NCBI GenBank assembly: GCA_036265385.1
Contig: DATAPD010000002.1
Span: 62,001-126,000 of the forward strand
Reading direction: 5' to 3'
DNA from: DATAPD01 sp036265385
GTDB lineage: Bacteria; Acidobacteriota; Terriglobia; Terriglobales; Acidobacteriaceae
DNA: 64,000 bases
In this document: one piece after another, positions 25,328-33,977 of the stretch
How positions within the stretch are numbered: the first letter of the stretch is position 1
Layout of the letters: each line of letters begins with the position of its first letter
Notes under the pieces: model-generated
The model's input: only the letters and a program-made list of their open reading frames with translations
Database searches by the model: none
What the model was told of the DNA's origin: nothing
Position numbers and translations under genes: made by a program

Positions 25328-26554
25328 ATGCGCAAAGTGCTGTTTTCTCTTCTGCTGTTGTGGTGGACTGCTGCGTATGCCCAGAATGATCGATATCTTT
25401 TTGTCTGGTCGGGTGATGATGCGAAAAAAAGCAGCGACTTTCTTGTCGTAATCGATTCGGACCCGAAATCGAAGAGTTATGGGCAGATTGTCGCTTCCGT
25501 GGCTGCTCCGGGTTCGTATGGGAGACCACACCACACGGAACTGGAAATGCCTCCCGGCGGTTTCCTTCTGGCGAACGCATTCGAGAGCGGGCAGAGCATG
25601 CTTTTCGATTTGCGCGACCCGATCCATCCGGCGTTAGCGACATCGTTTGGTGATCTAGACGGCTACATGCATCCGCACACTTATTTGAGGCTTCCAAATA
25701 ATCACGTACTCGCGACATTTCAGTATCACGGAGGGCATGAACCGAAATCCGACGGCGGTGGGATTGTGGAGCTGGAAGAACGGGGCAAGTTGATTCGCAG
25801 CGGAAGTGCGATGGATTCTTCGATGAAGGGTGAGCTCATTCGACCGTATAGCTTGGTCGTAGTTCCGTCACTCGATCGTATTGTGTCGACGAATGCGTCT
25901 ATGCATTTTCAGAATGAAGGTATGACTCGCACGGTTCAGATCTGGAGACTTTCCGATCTCAAGTTGTTGCGGACGATTGTTTTGCCATCTGGACCCAGTG
26001 GCAAGGAGCAGGAGCTGCCGGGCGAGCCCAAACTGGCGGCGGACGGCAAAACTGTGTTCATCCACACGTTCCACTGCGGACTGTACGAGTTGAAAGGCAT
26101 CGACGGGAATCAGCCTTCCGTTCGGCATCTGAAGACATTCGAGGGTGACATCTGCGCTGTACCGTTGACGATCGGACACTACTGGGTACAGACGCTATTT
26201 TCGAAGCATGCAGTCGTCGTCTATGACGTTGCTGATCCGTCGAACATGCGTGAAGTGTCGCGCGTGACTCTGGATGAAAAGCAGTCTCCGCACTGGATTT
26301 CGGCGAGTTCGGATGGAAAACGAATCGTCATGAACTCGGGGGAATATGGCGAACATCGATTGTTCATGCTGAATTTCAATCCTGAAACGGGCGCACTCTC
26401 GGTTGATTCAAGCTTTCGCGACGCGGGTAGCGATAAGCCGGGAGTGAGCATGGACGGGAAGTCATTTCCACACGGATTCAAAGGGGATGCATTTCCGCAC
26501 GGGGCCGTGTTTTCGCGAGCAAGTGGAGAGGCGAGTTCCGCGACGGGCCACTGA
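25328..26554 (+). CDS. secreted SBP56-like (selenium-binding protein family) beta-propeller
   Basis: A 408-residue protein from ATG 25328, where a signal peptide (ending TAAYAQND) begins. SBP56-like segments: SDFLVVIDSDPKSKSYGQIV, PHHTELEM, GYMHPHTYLRLPNNHVLATF and, later, SPHWISASSDGKRIVMN. In the cytosolic family the corresponding histidines bind copper and the enzyme oxidises methanethiol; this is a divergent secreted member, so the activity is inferred. It lies downstream of the sulfatase-like gene on the same strand and probably shares its transcript. Confidence 0.75.
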   Translation: MRKVLFSLLLLWWTAAYAQNDRYLFVWSGDDAKKSSDFLVVIDSDPKSKSYGQIVASVAAPGSYGRPHHTELEMPPGGFLLANAFESGQSMLFDLRDPIHPALATSFGDLDGYMHPHTYLRLPNNHVLATFQYHGGHEPKSDGGGIVELEERGKLIRSGSAMDSSMKGELIRPYSLVVVPSLDRIVSTNASMHFQNEGMTRTVQIWRLSDLKLLRTIVLPSGPSGKEQELPGEPKLAADGKTVFIHTFHCGLYELKGIDGNQPSVRHLKTFEGDICAVPLTIGHYWVQTLFSKHAVVVYDVADPSNMREVSRVTLDEKQSPHWISASSDGKRIVMNSGEYGEHRLFMLNFNPETGALSVDSSFRDAGSDKPGVSMDGKSFPHGFKGDAFPHGAVFSRASGEASSATGH

Positions 26555-26568
26555 ATTGGCGAAGCTAG

Positions 26569-27375
26569 CTAAGCGGATTTTGCCGCGACATATAGAAATC
26601 TAAATAAGCGCCTCTCGCTTGTGAGCATGTTGACGCAACTCAGAAATTTCTGCAGACCTTCAAAACCGCGCTCGCCTTCTACGGTGAGCAGTTCGGCTTT
26701 TCTTTTCTCGCGGGCCTGATGCCACAAGTTCGCGATGTGCGCGGATTGATGCGTCGTGTCACGCGCGACGATGTCCTTGAAACCCGCCTCTTTCATTATG
26801 CGTTCGTTCTCTCCGGGCGGGCTATAGACATAAAAGCCGATGGAACTACGAGTGGCAATTTCTTCGTGTGTAATCAGGCCGCCCACAACCAGAGCGTCGC
26901 TGAAAAGAAATGTGCCACCAGGTTTCAGCACGCGGAAGGCTTCTCTTAGCACGTTTGGTCGTCCGGGGAGATGACACAAAACATCGTTCGAGAACACCGC
27001 GTCGAAGGTCGCATCGCCATAGGGGAGATGCTTTGAGGCGTCGGACCGTTCGAATCGCGCGTGTGCCCTAAGTCCTCGGGAAGACGCGAGTTGATTGGCG
27101 TTGTGAACTCCGGGCTCATTAATGTCCACGCCAAGGATTTTGCAACCGACGGTCTCTGCGATGTGCATTGCGTAGCCGCCCGAGCCGCAGCCGATCTCAA
27201 GGACGGAGGAGGGAGGTGTCAGCTTCAGAAGCTTTGGAATTTCGTGCGACTCTTCCGTGGTGACCCAGCTTGTCTGGCCGAAGTCTTCGCCGTAGGTTTC
27301 AAGCCGGACCTGACGGTACAGCTCGGTCGCGTAGTTTTGATACGCAGTGTTATAGAGATCGACTTTTTCTGCCAT
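26569..27375 (-). CDS. class I SAM-dependent methyltransferase
   Basis: A 268-residue protein from ATG 27375 (preferred over 27414, which adds a non-conserved tail). Motif I is VLEIGCGSGGYAMHI, motif II GVDINEPG, then FDAVFSNDVLCHLPGRPN and RVLKPGGTFLFSD. The layout fits small-molecule methyltransferases of the UbiE/sarcosine type; the substrate is unknown. The gene converges on the SBP56-like gene and is followed 87 bases away, on its 5' side, by the tandem secreted paralogues. Confidence 0.9.
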   Translation of the reverse strand: MAEKVDLYNTAYQNYATELYRQVRLETYGEDFGQTSWVTTEESHEIPKLLKLTPPSSVLEIGCGSGGYAMHIAETVGCKILGVDINEPGVHNANQLASSRGLRAHARFERSDASKHLPYGDATFDAVFSNDVLCHLPGRPNVLREAFRVLKPGGTFLFSDALVVGGLITHEEIATRSSIGFYVYSPPGENERIMKEAGFKDIVARDTTHQSAHIANLWHQAREKRKAELLTVEGERGFEGLQKFLSCVNMLTSERRLFRFLYVAAKSA

Positions 27376-27461
27376 GACTGCCCCGCCCCCGAGTGTGGCG
27401 AGAATTCTACGCAATCATCAAGCGTGAGATGTCAACTTTTCTTCTTGATTCGGCGGTCAGA

Positions 27462-29288
27462 TCATTTGGGTATGCGGGTAAGGACATTGTCCTGACCGGG
27501 AATGCGCACGCGGTTGTAATTTCCAAAATTGTTGAATGTGCCATGGATATAGGTACGGCCTCGTCGGCTCGCGATCCCGAGGCGATTGCCAAAAAATGTC
27601 CCAAGAACGATGGCATCGGCCCCGGGTTCGTTGGGCGTTGCGAGGATTGTTTGAGGCGCGCTTGGTATCAGAGATCCGGATGGAATCGTGTTGCTGACGA
27701 CCTGCAGGCGGTGATGAGCAGAGTCTAGTGCAGAAGAATAGTAAGCAATGCGCGTCAAGCCAGTGGCTCGGTCGAATGCAATAGCGGGAAAGAATTGATC
27801 GCCTGACGCATTGTTGAGTGCACGCACAGACGACCAAGAGGATGGAAAGCCTTGCGCATTCAGGTGAGCGCTTGTGAACACCACATCGGCGTCTGCACAG
27901 CCAGCCCATGAGGAAACCTGTGCGGTGCCAATCGGCGTTGCCGGATCATGCTTGCAGCGTGTCCAGGTGACGATGTCTTCCCACGTGCCATCGCTGTTCG
28001 AACGAATGGCGTGAGCAGGATAAGTCATTACCGGAAATGCGTTGTTCGTCAGACGCGCGTAGACACCGTAAAGAGGCTGAGATTCGCGGGCCACCAGTGT
28101 AGGAGCCGAACACTTCGGTGGCTGCGGAGCGCCGGACGGAATGCACGCGACATGGCGGATTGCCACTTTGCTTTCGACGAGGTTCGGATTTGAAATATCC
28201 TTGATATAGATGACCGTCGCAGTGCCGTTTGGCATCAAGGCAACTGAAGGCAAGTCCGCGTTTGCATCCTCGCTACTGATGTTGACGGGTTTCGAGCAGT
28301 CGCTCGCCGAGCGAAAATTCGCTGAACAAACGACCAGGAAGATGCTGTGGAGGAAAGTGCCGGAAGACCAATCCACATGACGCCAGACGAGGTACAGATC
28401 GCCGGCGCCACGACCAGTGCTGCGCTCATCCGCACGCATGTCAGGACGTTCATTGATTGTGAAGTGATTATCAGAAAGGCCGATTAGGGCGGCATAGGGC
28501 CAGCAGGCGCGAGCTGTCGCATCGTCGCCCGCTTTGTTGGTGAGATGAGTTCCTGCTGGGCAGGACCAGGCATGCGTGAGACGAGTAGAGGTCGTGCGAA
28601 ATAGTGTGAGGGTCACGACATTGAGGTTTCCGCGAACGTCGGAAGCGAAAACATTACCGCGGGTGGCGTCAACAGCAAGCGCGCCCTCTCCGAGTCCGTA
28701 GAGATTTTCGCCGCTTATGTTGTCGAACAGGCGCGGCAGTCCGCCTTCAAAGTCCGCACCGCATCCGCCGCCGCGATTGACGTAATAACCGGTGCCGCTA
28801 AAGCCCCAAGCGAAAGGATCAAGCGAGGGATCTCCTCCGGCAGCGCCCGAATCGAAGATGCCGCGCCAGTCATTGGCAACTCCGATAACGAGATCGTTGC
28901 CAGCTGTTCCGGCACCGGGAATGAAATCGACGCTAGGATCATCCTGGGAGACTGGGAACCCGATCTCAGTCATGCCGTCGTCGGGCTCGAGATTGAACTT
29001 CGTTCCGGTGGTGTTGTTGCATGGCTGCGAAACAGGAGCGGCCTGCAATGGTTTGGAGCGGGTCGTTTGGTTCCCAGTTTTGTTTGCGCGAACAGGGGCC
29101 GTTTCGCCGAGACCACGCCTTTCGATTAGACCGCGCAAGTTTGGATGGTTGAGTCCTTTTTCGATGCCAGCAGGCGAACGGAGGAAATCTACGTCGAGAT
29201 GGTTCGTTGTGGAAGCAGCCGTTTGTGCAGCAGCAAGACCAGGAATTACCAACAACGTGGCAGCGCAAAGCTTTGAAAACGCTTTCAT
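27462..29288 (-). CDS. secreted beta-propeller-like protein, paralogue A
   Basis: A 608-residue protein from ATG 29288, chosen for GGAGGAA upstream and a signal peptide ending LAAAQT. It shares with its upstream neighbour, across its whole length, blocks such as EIGFPVSQDDPSVDF, WGFSGTGYYVNRGGGCGAD, DVTRGNVFA-type and TYPAHAIR, ending GRTYIHGTF. Repeated strand blocks with paired cysteines (CxxxxH, CSxP) suggest a disulfide-bonded propeller of BNR/sialidase-like type, but no catalytic site is seen. Function unknown. The two genes are separated by 33 bases, so they are probably one operon. Confidence 0.75.
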   Translation of the reverse strand: MKAFSKLCAATLLVIPGLAAAQTAASTTNHLDVDFLRSPAGIEKGLNHPNLRGLIERRGLGETAPVRANKTGNQTTRSKPLQAAPVSQPCNNTTGTKFNLEPDDGMTEIGFPVSQDDPSVDFIPGAGTAGNDLVIGVANDWRGIFDSGAAGGDPSLDPFAWGFSGTGYYVNRGGGCGADFEGGLPRLFDNISGENLYGLGEGALAVDATRGNVFASDVRGNLNVVTLTLFRTTSTRLTHAWSCPAGTHLTNKAGDDATARACWPYAALIGLSDNHFTINERPDMRADERSTGRGAGDLYLVWRHVDWSSGTFLHSIFLVVCSANFRSASDCSKPVNISSEDANADLPSVALMPNGTATVIYIKDISNPNLVESKVAIRHVACIPSGAPQPPKCSAPTLVARESQPLYGVYARLTNNAFPVMTYPAHAIRSNSDGTWEDIVTWTRCKHDPATPIGTAQVSSWAGCADADVVFTSAHLNAQGFPSSWSSVRALNNASGDQFFPAIAFDRATGLTRIAYYSSALDSAHHRLQVVSNTIPSGSLIPSAPQTILATPNEPGADAIVLGTFFGNRLGIASRRGRTYIHGTFNNFGNYNRVRIPGQDNVLTRIPK

Positions 29289-29321
29289 GAAGTTCCTCCG
29301 ATTCGAGAATGGCGACATCGT

Positions 29322-31238
29322 TTAAGGCAGAGCGCTGAATCTTGTGAGTACGTTGTCTTGCCCAAGCGTTCTGCGGCCGCCATACCGACCGAGCTTATGC
29401 ATTGTGCTGTGTGTGTAAGTCCGATCGCCCCGACTCGCAATCCCCAAGTAATCACCAATGAAGGAGGGGCCGAGAATCGGATCGGAATCCGGTTCATCGG
29501 ACGAAGAAAGAACGACCGCTGGCGCGCTTATGGTTGTCGAACCGGATGGGAGCGTGCTCATCATCAATTGAAGGCGATGATGAAAAGCGTCGTTTTCGGA
29601 TGAGTAGTAGAGGATGTGAGTATTTCCTGTCTGTCGGTTTACGACGAGCCACGGCTGAATCTGGTCTCCATAATTAGTGTTCACGGGCAAAATGGGAGTC
29701 CAGCCCTTGACCGTGCCGTCTGGACCGAGGATCGACGTGGTGTAAACCACATCGGCATCCGGGCAGATCAACATCTCGTCGAAGAGTCCGTCTCCTACGG
29801 GTAAAAATGGATTCTGCTTGCAACGCGACCAAGTCAGAACTTCTTCAGAACGTCCTTTTGAATCGATGCGAATGTCGTGCGTCGGATAAGTCGCGACGCG
29901 ATAGGTAGCATTTGTGATGTGAGAGAACACTGGTTGCGTTTCAGAAATGACGAGCGAAGGCGCTCGGCAGATGGGGCGTGCAGGGGCGCCACGCGGGATG
30001 CAGTTCACATGTTTGATGTCTGTGATTTCGTAAAGAAATGGTATATGGGCGGGATCGAAGATGAGGTTGTGCTGGACGTACGTGATGGTGAATGACCCTG
30101 TCGGGAGCAAGGCAATATTAGAAAATTGCGTATTCAGGTCGATGCCGCTAATTTGAACGGGAGTCGAACAATCCGCAGTGGTGGTTACGTTGCCAGTGCA
30201 TGCAGCCACCATAATGGACGAGCTGTCACCTATTCCGAAGTGCGTCCAGCTGATGTATACGTCACCAGCGCCAGCGCCCGATGATCGTTCATCAACGCGG
30301 ATGTGTGGCTTGTCGACGAGAGTGCCTCGCGGTGAAGTTGGGTCTGCAGCGCCTATCAGAAGGGAAGTTGGCCAGCATTGCTTCGCAGTGGTATCAGCAC
30401 CGGTCTTGTCCGTGAGGTGAGTTCCGGAAGGACAGGACGTCTCGCTACGTAATCGATCAAGAGTAGTACGGAACAAGCCGACTGCTGTGACCGAGCGGTC
30501 CAAGCGCAAGTCTGCGGCGAACACGTTGCCGCGAGTCACATCAATCGCAATGACTGGGTCGCCGAGGCCAAACAGATCTTGCCCACCGATCGGATCGAAA
30601 ATGCCAGGGAGTCCACCTTCAAAGTCGGCGCCGCAGCCTCCTGAACGATTGACGTAATAACCGGTGCCGCTGAATCCCCAGCCAAAAGCGTCGGGTATGA
30701 CGGTGCCGGAAGCTGTTGCCATTGCATCGAACAGGCCGCGATAGTCGTTGGAGCCGCCGACGACCAAATCGGCTCCCGCGTTACCGAGGCCAGGAGCGAA
30801 ATCGATGCTCTGCTCATTTTGCGGAACTGGGAAGCCGATTTCCGACATGCCTGCTTCGGACTCGATGTTGAAGGTAGTTCCATTAGTCAGATTGCAGGGC
30901 TGAGATGATGCCGCTTGTGCTCGCGCATGTCTGGGCCGAATGATCGGACTCGTTTTGCGCTGAGGTGGTGCAAGTTCAATTCCATTTTGCTCGGCGAAGG
31001 AGCGAAGGTTTCGATTGTTCGAGCGGCTGATCAGGTCAAGCCCCGAAGAAGAAAACAGAAAGCGTATTGAGCCCGAGACGGGAGCGGCGTAGTTCTGGAA
31101 TGGTTTGGGATTCGCGAGGTGGAGATGCTCGAGCATTTCCAGCTTACTGGGCGCGTCGGATTTTTCCCCGAAGTTCTGAGCGTACGCACTAGAGAAGAGA
31201 AGGAGCAGAAAAAACGCAGTTGCAGCGGTTGAACGCAA
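29322..31238 (-). CDS. secreted beta-propeller-like protein, paralogue B
   Basis: A 638-residue protein from TTG 31238, which has a strong GGGGAGG eight bases upstream and is followed by a signal peptide ending SSAYAQN. Shares GFPVPQNEQSIDFAPG, WGFSGTGYYVNRSGGCGAD, PGIFDPIGGQDLFGLG and a GRTYTHSTM ending with paralogue A. Paralogue B is about 30 residues longer at the N-terminus and has an extra segment near the middle. It lies first in the operon. Function unknown; exported and probably periplasmic or surface. Confidence 0.75.
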   Translation of the reverse strand: MRSTAATAFFLLLLFSSAYAQNFGEKSDAPSKLEMLEHLHLANPKPFQNYAAPVSGSIRFLFSSSGLDLISRSNNRNLRSFAEQNGIELAPPQRKTSPIIRPRHARAQAASSQPCNLTNGTTFNIESEAGMSEIGFPVPQNEQSIDFAPGLGNAGADLVVGGSNDYRGLFDAMATASGTVIPDAFGWGFSGTGYYVNRSGGCGADFEGGLPGIFDPIGGQDLFGLGDPVIAIDVTRGNVFAADLRLDRSVTAVGLFRTTLDRLRSETSCPSGTHLTDKTGADTTAKQCWPTSLLIGAADPTSPRGTLVDKPHIRVDERSSGAGAGDVYISWTHFGIGDSSSIMVAACTGNVTTTADCSTPVQISGIDLNTQFSNIALLPTGSFTITYVQHNLIFDPAHIPFLYEITDIKHVNCIPRGAPARPICRAPSLVISETQPVFSHITNATYRVATYPTHDIRIDSKGRSEEVLTWSRCKQNPFLPVGDGLFDEMLICPDADVVYTTSILGPDGTVKGWTPILPVNTNYGDQIQPWLVVNRQTGNTHILYYSSENDAFHHRLQLMMSTLPSGSTTISAPAVVLSSSDEPDSDPILGPSFIGDYLGIASRGDRTYTHSTMHKLGRYGGRRTLGQDNVLTRFSALP

Positions 31239-31448
31239 GATCGTGGCCTCCCCGAGCGCGCGCGACTATAGCATGAGAAGCCGCATCTGGAGCGCGTTTG
31301 AGAAGATTTTGGCTGACAAGAAGATGTCTAGTGTTGAGTGTTGCAGTATGTACTGGAGGGACGGGTGCAATCGACATTTCGGCAGATAAAGGCTGAGACG
31401 CGCTGTTTCGCAGTTGCGCGATAAAATTTTGAGTGGAGTTCATTTCTT

Positions 31449-31733
31449 ATGTTCTGGAAGAAGGCCGAGCCACAAGAAGTCACCTCCGGTCGCTTCGAAA
31501 TAGAGCGTGATGGCAAGACGGCGTATCTCGAATACACGCTTTCGGGAAACGTACTTGCATTGCTTCATACAGAGGTCCCGCCGGAATGGCGCGGTCATGG
31601 GATCGCATCCGAGCTGGCTCAGACAGCACTCGAGTGGGCGCGCGAGAACGGAAAGAAAGTGGATGTGATTTGTCCGTCGGTGGCCGAGTACATCGGAAAG
31701 CATCCGGAGTACCAGGATCTCGTCATCCGCTGA
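31449..31733 (+). CDS. small GNAT-like N-acetyltransferase (YjdJ type)
   Basis: A 94-residue protein matching the short acetyltransferase family: GRFEIERDGKTAYLEY, then VPPEWRGHGIASELAQTAL (acetyl-CoA loop, RGxGxA) and CPSVAEYIGKHPEY. Members are half the size of usual GNATs and have an unknown substrate. The ATG at 31449 has GGAG eleven bases upstream. It converges on the M20-like gene, seven bases between stops. Confidence 0.92.
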   Translation: MFWKKAEPQEVTSGRFEIERDGKTAYLEYTLSGNVLALLHTEVPPEWRGHGIASELAQTALEWARENGKKVDVICPSVAEYIGKHPEYQDLVIR

Positions 31734-31740
31734 GTTGTAG

Positions 31741-33246
31741 TTATTTCACGCTCGCCAGCTCGTACAGATATCCCACGTACGAACGTACGGCGCCATCCAT
31801 GCCCTGAATTTTTGGATTGCTCGATTCGATGACGTAGTACTCATCGGGAGCGTGAGCCCCGCTGCCATGACCGAGGCCGAAGTGTCCGGCCGGAAGTTTG
31901 AGCGGTTCTCCGGTGAACACGTAGCCGGGCCATGATCCAGCAGCGCGTGGCAGTGTGATTGGATCGATGTTGGAGCGCTTGTAGCCGTCGAATTGCGCTC
32001 GAATGAGCGGGGTGTCGGCCGAAGTGCTGTTCGGATCGTACCCGCCTGACATGTTGACTTCGATATCTCCGTAACCGCCTTTCTGGAGATGAGCTTTCAA
32101 CGCAGCGAGAGCCTCATCGGCTTTCATGTCGGGCACGAGGCGGAGATCGAGCTTCGCAACAGCCTTGTGAGGAAGGATGGTCTTTCCGCCGGGGCCAGTG
32201 TAACCGCCGACGAGCCCCTCGATATTCACAGTTGGACGCGACATGAGCAATTCGAGCGATTGCTCGAAGTCGACATCGCGTACCCAGTGCGAGACGCCCA
32301 TCTGCTTCTTGAGTTCGTTCTCACTCAAGCGACGCGCGGCTTCAGCGCACATCTTTTTCTCGGCGTCGGAGATGGGACGCGCCTTATCTGCGAATCCAGC
32401 GATCGTTGGCTCATTGCCGTCTTCCGAGGTGAGAGTGTTAAGAGCTTTTACGAGATGCCAGGCAGGACTGTCGAGTCTCGCCTTGTTGCTCGAATGAACG
32501 TCTTTTTGCGGGCCTCGGCCCCAACGTTCTCCAGTGGAAACGAGTTCGACTTCGATGACGCCTTTGGCACCGAGTGTGATGATAACTTGTCCATCAATGC
32601 CCTGACTGGCGGAGGGCATAAAGATGCCATCGCATTTCTTAAGCGCAGCGAGAACTTCAGGGCGGCGCACGATCTGCGGAAAATGCGGAGAGCCGATCTC
32701 CTCCTCGCCTTCGGCAACGAAGACGAGGTTGACTGGGACTTTCTTGCCTGCGCCGCGGATCGCATGAAGTGCGGCAAGGAATGTGGCTTCGGGTCCTTTC
32801 TGATTGACCGCGCCACGACCCATGACAGCTTTTCCCAGACCTGGTTTGTCTACGATCTTCGCTTCGAATGGTGGAGACGACCATTCCGCTGGGTCGGCCT
32901 GCTTCACGTCGTACATGAAATAAAGACCGACGGTGCGGGGAGCGCCACTGTCGAGCGTGGCGAAAATTCCTGGTTGGCCGTCGGTGGGGATTTTCGTGAC
33001 GCCGCTGAAGCCGGCTTCCCGAAGGAAGCGCATGGTCAGTTCGCAACCTTCATTGACGCCGCGATTCTCGGCCGCGATCGAAGGCTGGCGAATCCATTCT
33101 TGAAGGCGCGCCACAGATTCGTCGTGACGCTTCGTAATCTCCGCGGTGATCGCGTTGAGATCCTGCGAGTCTGAGTGGGAGAGACGAGGCAGCGCAAGCG
33201 CTGCTGTGGTGAGAGCGGCACCTTTTACGAAATTTCGGCGATCCAT
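31741..33246 (-). CDS. M20-family dipeptidase-like protein with altered metal site
   Basis: A 501-residue protein with a Tat-type leader (DRRNFVKGAALTTAALALP). It matches M20 dipeptidases over its whole length: EEEIGSP acidic motif at 181-187, the lid domain, and HGSGAHAPDEYYVI (late metal histidine). The first metal motif, normally G-H-x-D, reads YFMYDVKQ (Met111), and the bridging aspartate in GRGASDDKG reads GRGAVNQKG (Asn148). A full di-zinc site is therefore unlikely; it may use another metal, act as an esterase-like lyase or be a binding protein. Exported to the periplasm by Tat. The neighbours do not suggest a pathway. Confidence 0.85.
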   Translation of the reverse strand: MDRRNFVKGAALTTAALALPRLSHSDSQDLNAITAEITKRHDESVARLQEWIRQPSIAAENRGVNEGCELTMRFLREAGFSGVTKIPTDGQPGIFATLDSGAPRTVGLYFMYDVKQADPAEWSSPPFEAKIVDKPGLGKAVMGRGAVNQKGPEATFLAALHAIRGAGKKVPVNLVFVAEGEEEIGSPHFPQIVRRPEVLAALKKCDGIFMPSASQGIDGQVIITLGAKGVIEVELVSTGERWGRGPQKDVHSSNKARLDSPAWHLVKALNTLTSEDGNEPTIAGFADKARPISDAEKKMCAEAARRLSENELKKQMGVSHWVRDVDFEQSLELLMSRPTVNIEGLVGGYTGPGGKTILPHKAVAKLDLRLVPDMKADEALAALKAHLQKGGYGDIEVNMSGGYDPNSTSADTPLIRAQFDGYKRSNIDPITLPRAAGSWPGYVFTGEPLKLPAGHFGLGHGSGAHAPDEYYVIESSNPKIQGMDGAVRSYVGYLYELASVK

Positions 33247-33294
33247 AGCGTGCCAGCATACGAGGCACGCTACGGAGTGTCCAGAAAAGTTATC

Positions 33295-33510
33295 TCAGCC
33301 GCGCCGATTGCCAGCCACGAGAGCGATCACACCGCCCGCTACCAGAGCGATGCCAACTCCATACGGGAGTTTCTCGTGACTTTCGGTCTGAACTCCGATT
33401 TTTGCGTCTCCGACTTTGATGCCATGGTTTTCACTGTGAGGCACAGGAACGACGAACGAGAGAAGTCCGAGAACGACGAGGACGATTCCGACTAGCGCAA
33501 GACCTTTCAT
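33295..33510 (-). CDS. small two-helix membrane protein (DUF3185-like)
   Basis: A 71-residue protein from ATG 33510 (GGAAAGGAA upstream), preferred over 33564. Two hydrophobic helices (residues 3-22 and 50-67) flank a polar loop NHGIKVGDAKIGVQTESHEK. This is the size and pattern of small DUF3185-type proteins; function unknown. It diverges from the following surface-protein gene. Confidence 0.65.
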   Translation of the reverse strand: MKGLALVGIVLVVLGLLSFVVPVPHSENHGIKVGDAKIGVQTESHEKLPYGVGIALVAGGVIALVAGNRRG

Positions 33511-33977
33511 AGTTGTTCCTTTCCGCAAGAAATCTCGTGCGAAGGAAATGACCGCTGAAAACAACTTCCTTAACTTGGGAAATCGAGAGCTGTGTGCTTG
33601 AGTCGTGAGCGGTGACTCACAGCTTCTCAGTGAAATCCTATGAGTTGGAGGGCTCGATGGAAAATCAGGAACTTACCTGAATCTGTGTTCATTCCGCACT
33701 TAAGGAGGCTTGAAAAGGAGAGTAGGAAGGATAGCACCGCGCGCCTGCAATTCGACTCTTTCAAACTTTCGAGATGCACTTTCGATTGTACGAAGGTACA
33801 TGCATCAGGATCGAACGTGCCCTAAAGAGTAATCCTTTCGTGATCTGTTGACATCGTGAAACGCCCGTCAGAATGGGGTTGCAGCCGGATGAGCGCACGG
33901 AGATCGCCGCCGGAACTTACGCTCAACTGGTCGTTGCGCCAAAAATTCCCCCGCCTGTGCCGAACGTGGCACGGTGC
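33511..33977. other. spacer upstream of the repeat surface-protein gene
   Basis: About 460 bases with only a short, non-conserved reading frame (33640-33825) that I do not support. It is the likely promoter region for two divergent genes. Nothing else recognised. Confidence 0.4.

Noticed and set aside
33640..33825. Short ORF upstream of the surface-protein gene
   Set aside because: It lacks a Shine-Dalgarno, recognisable motifs and codon-use support; it is a random open frame in a spacer.
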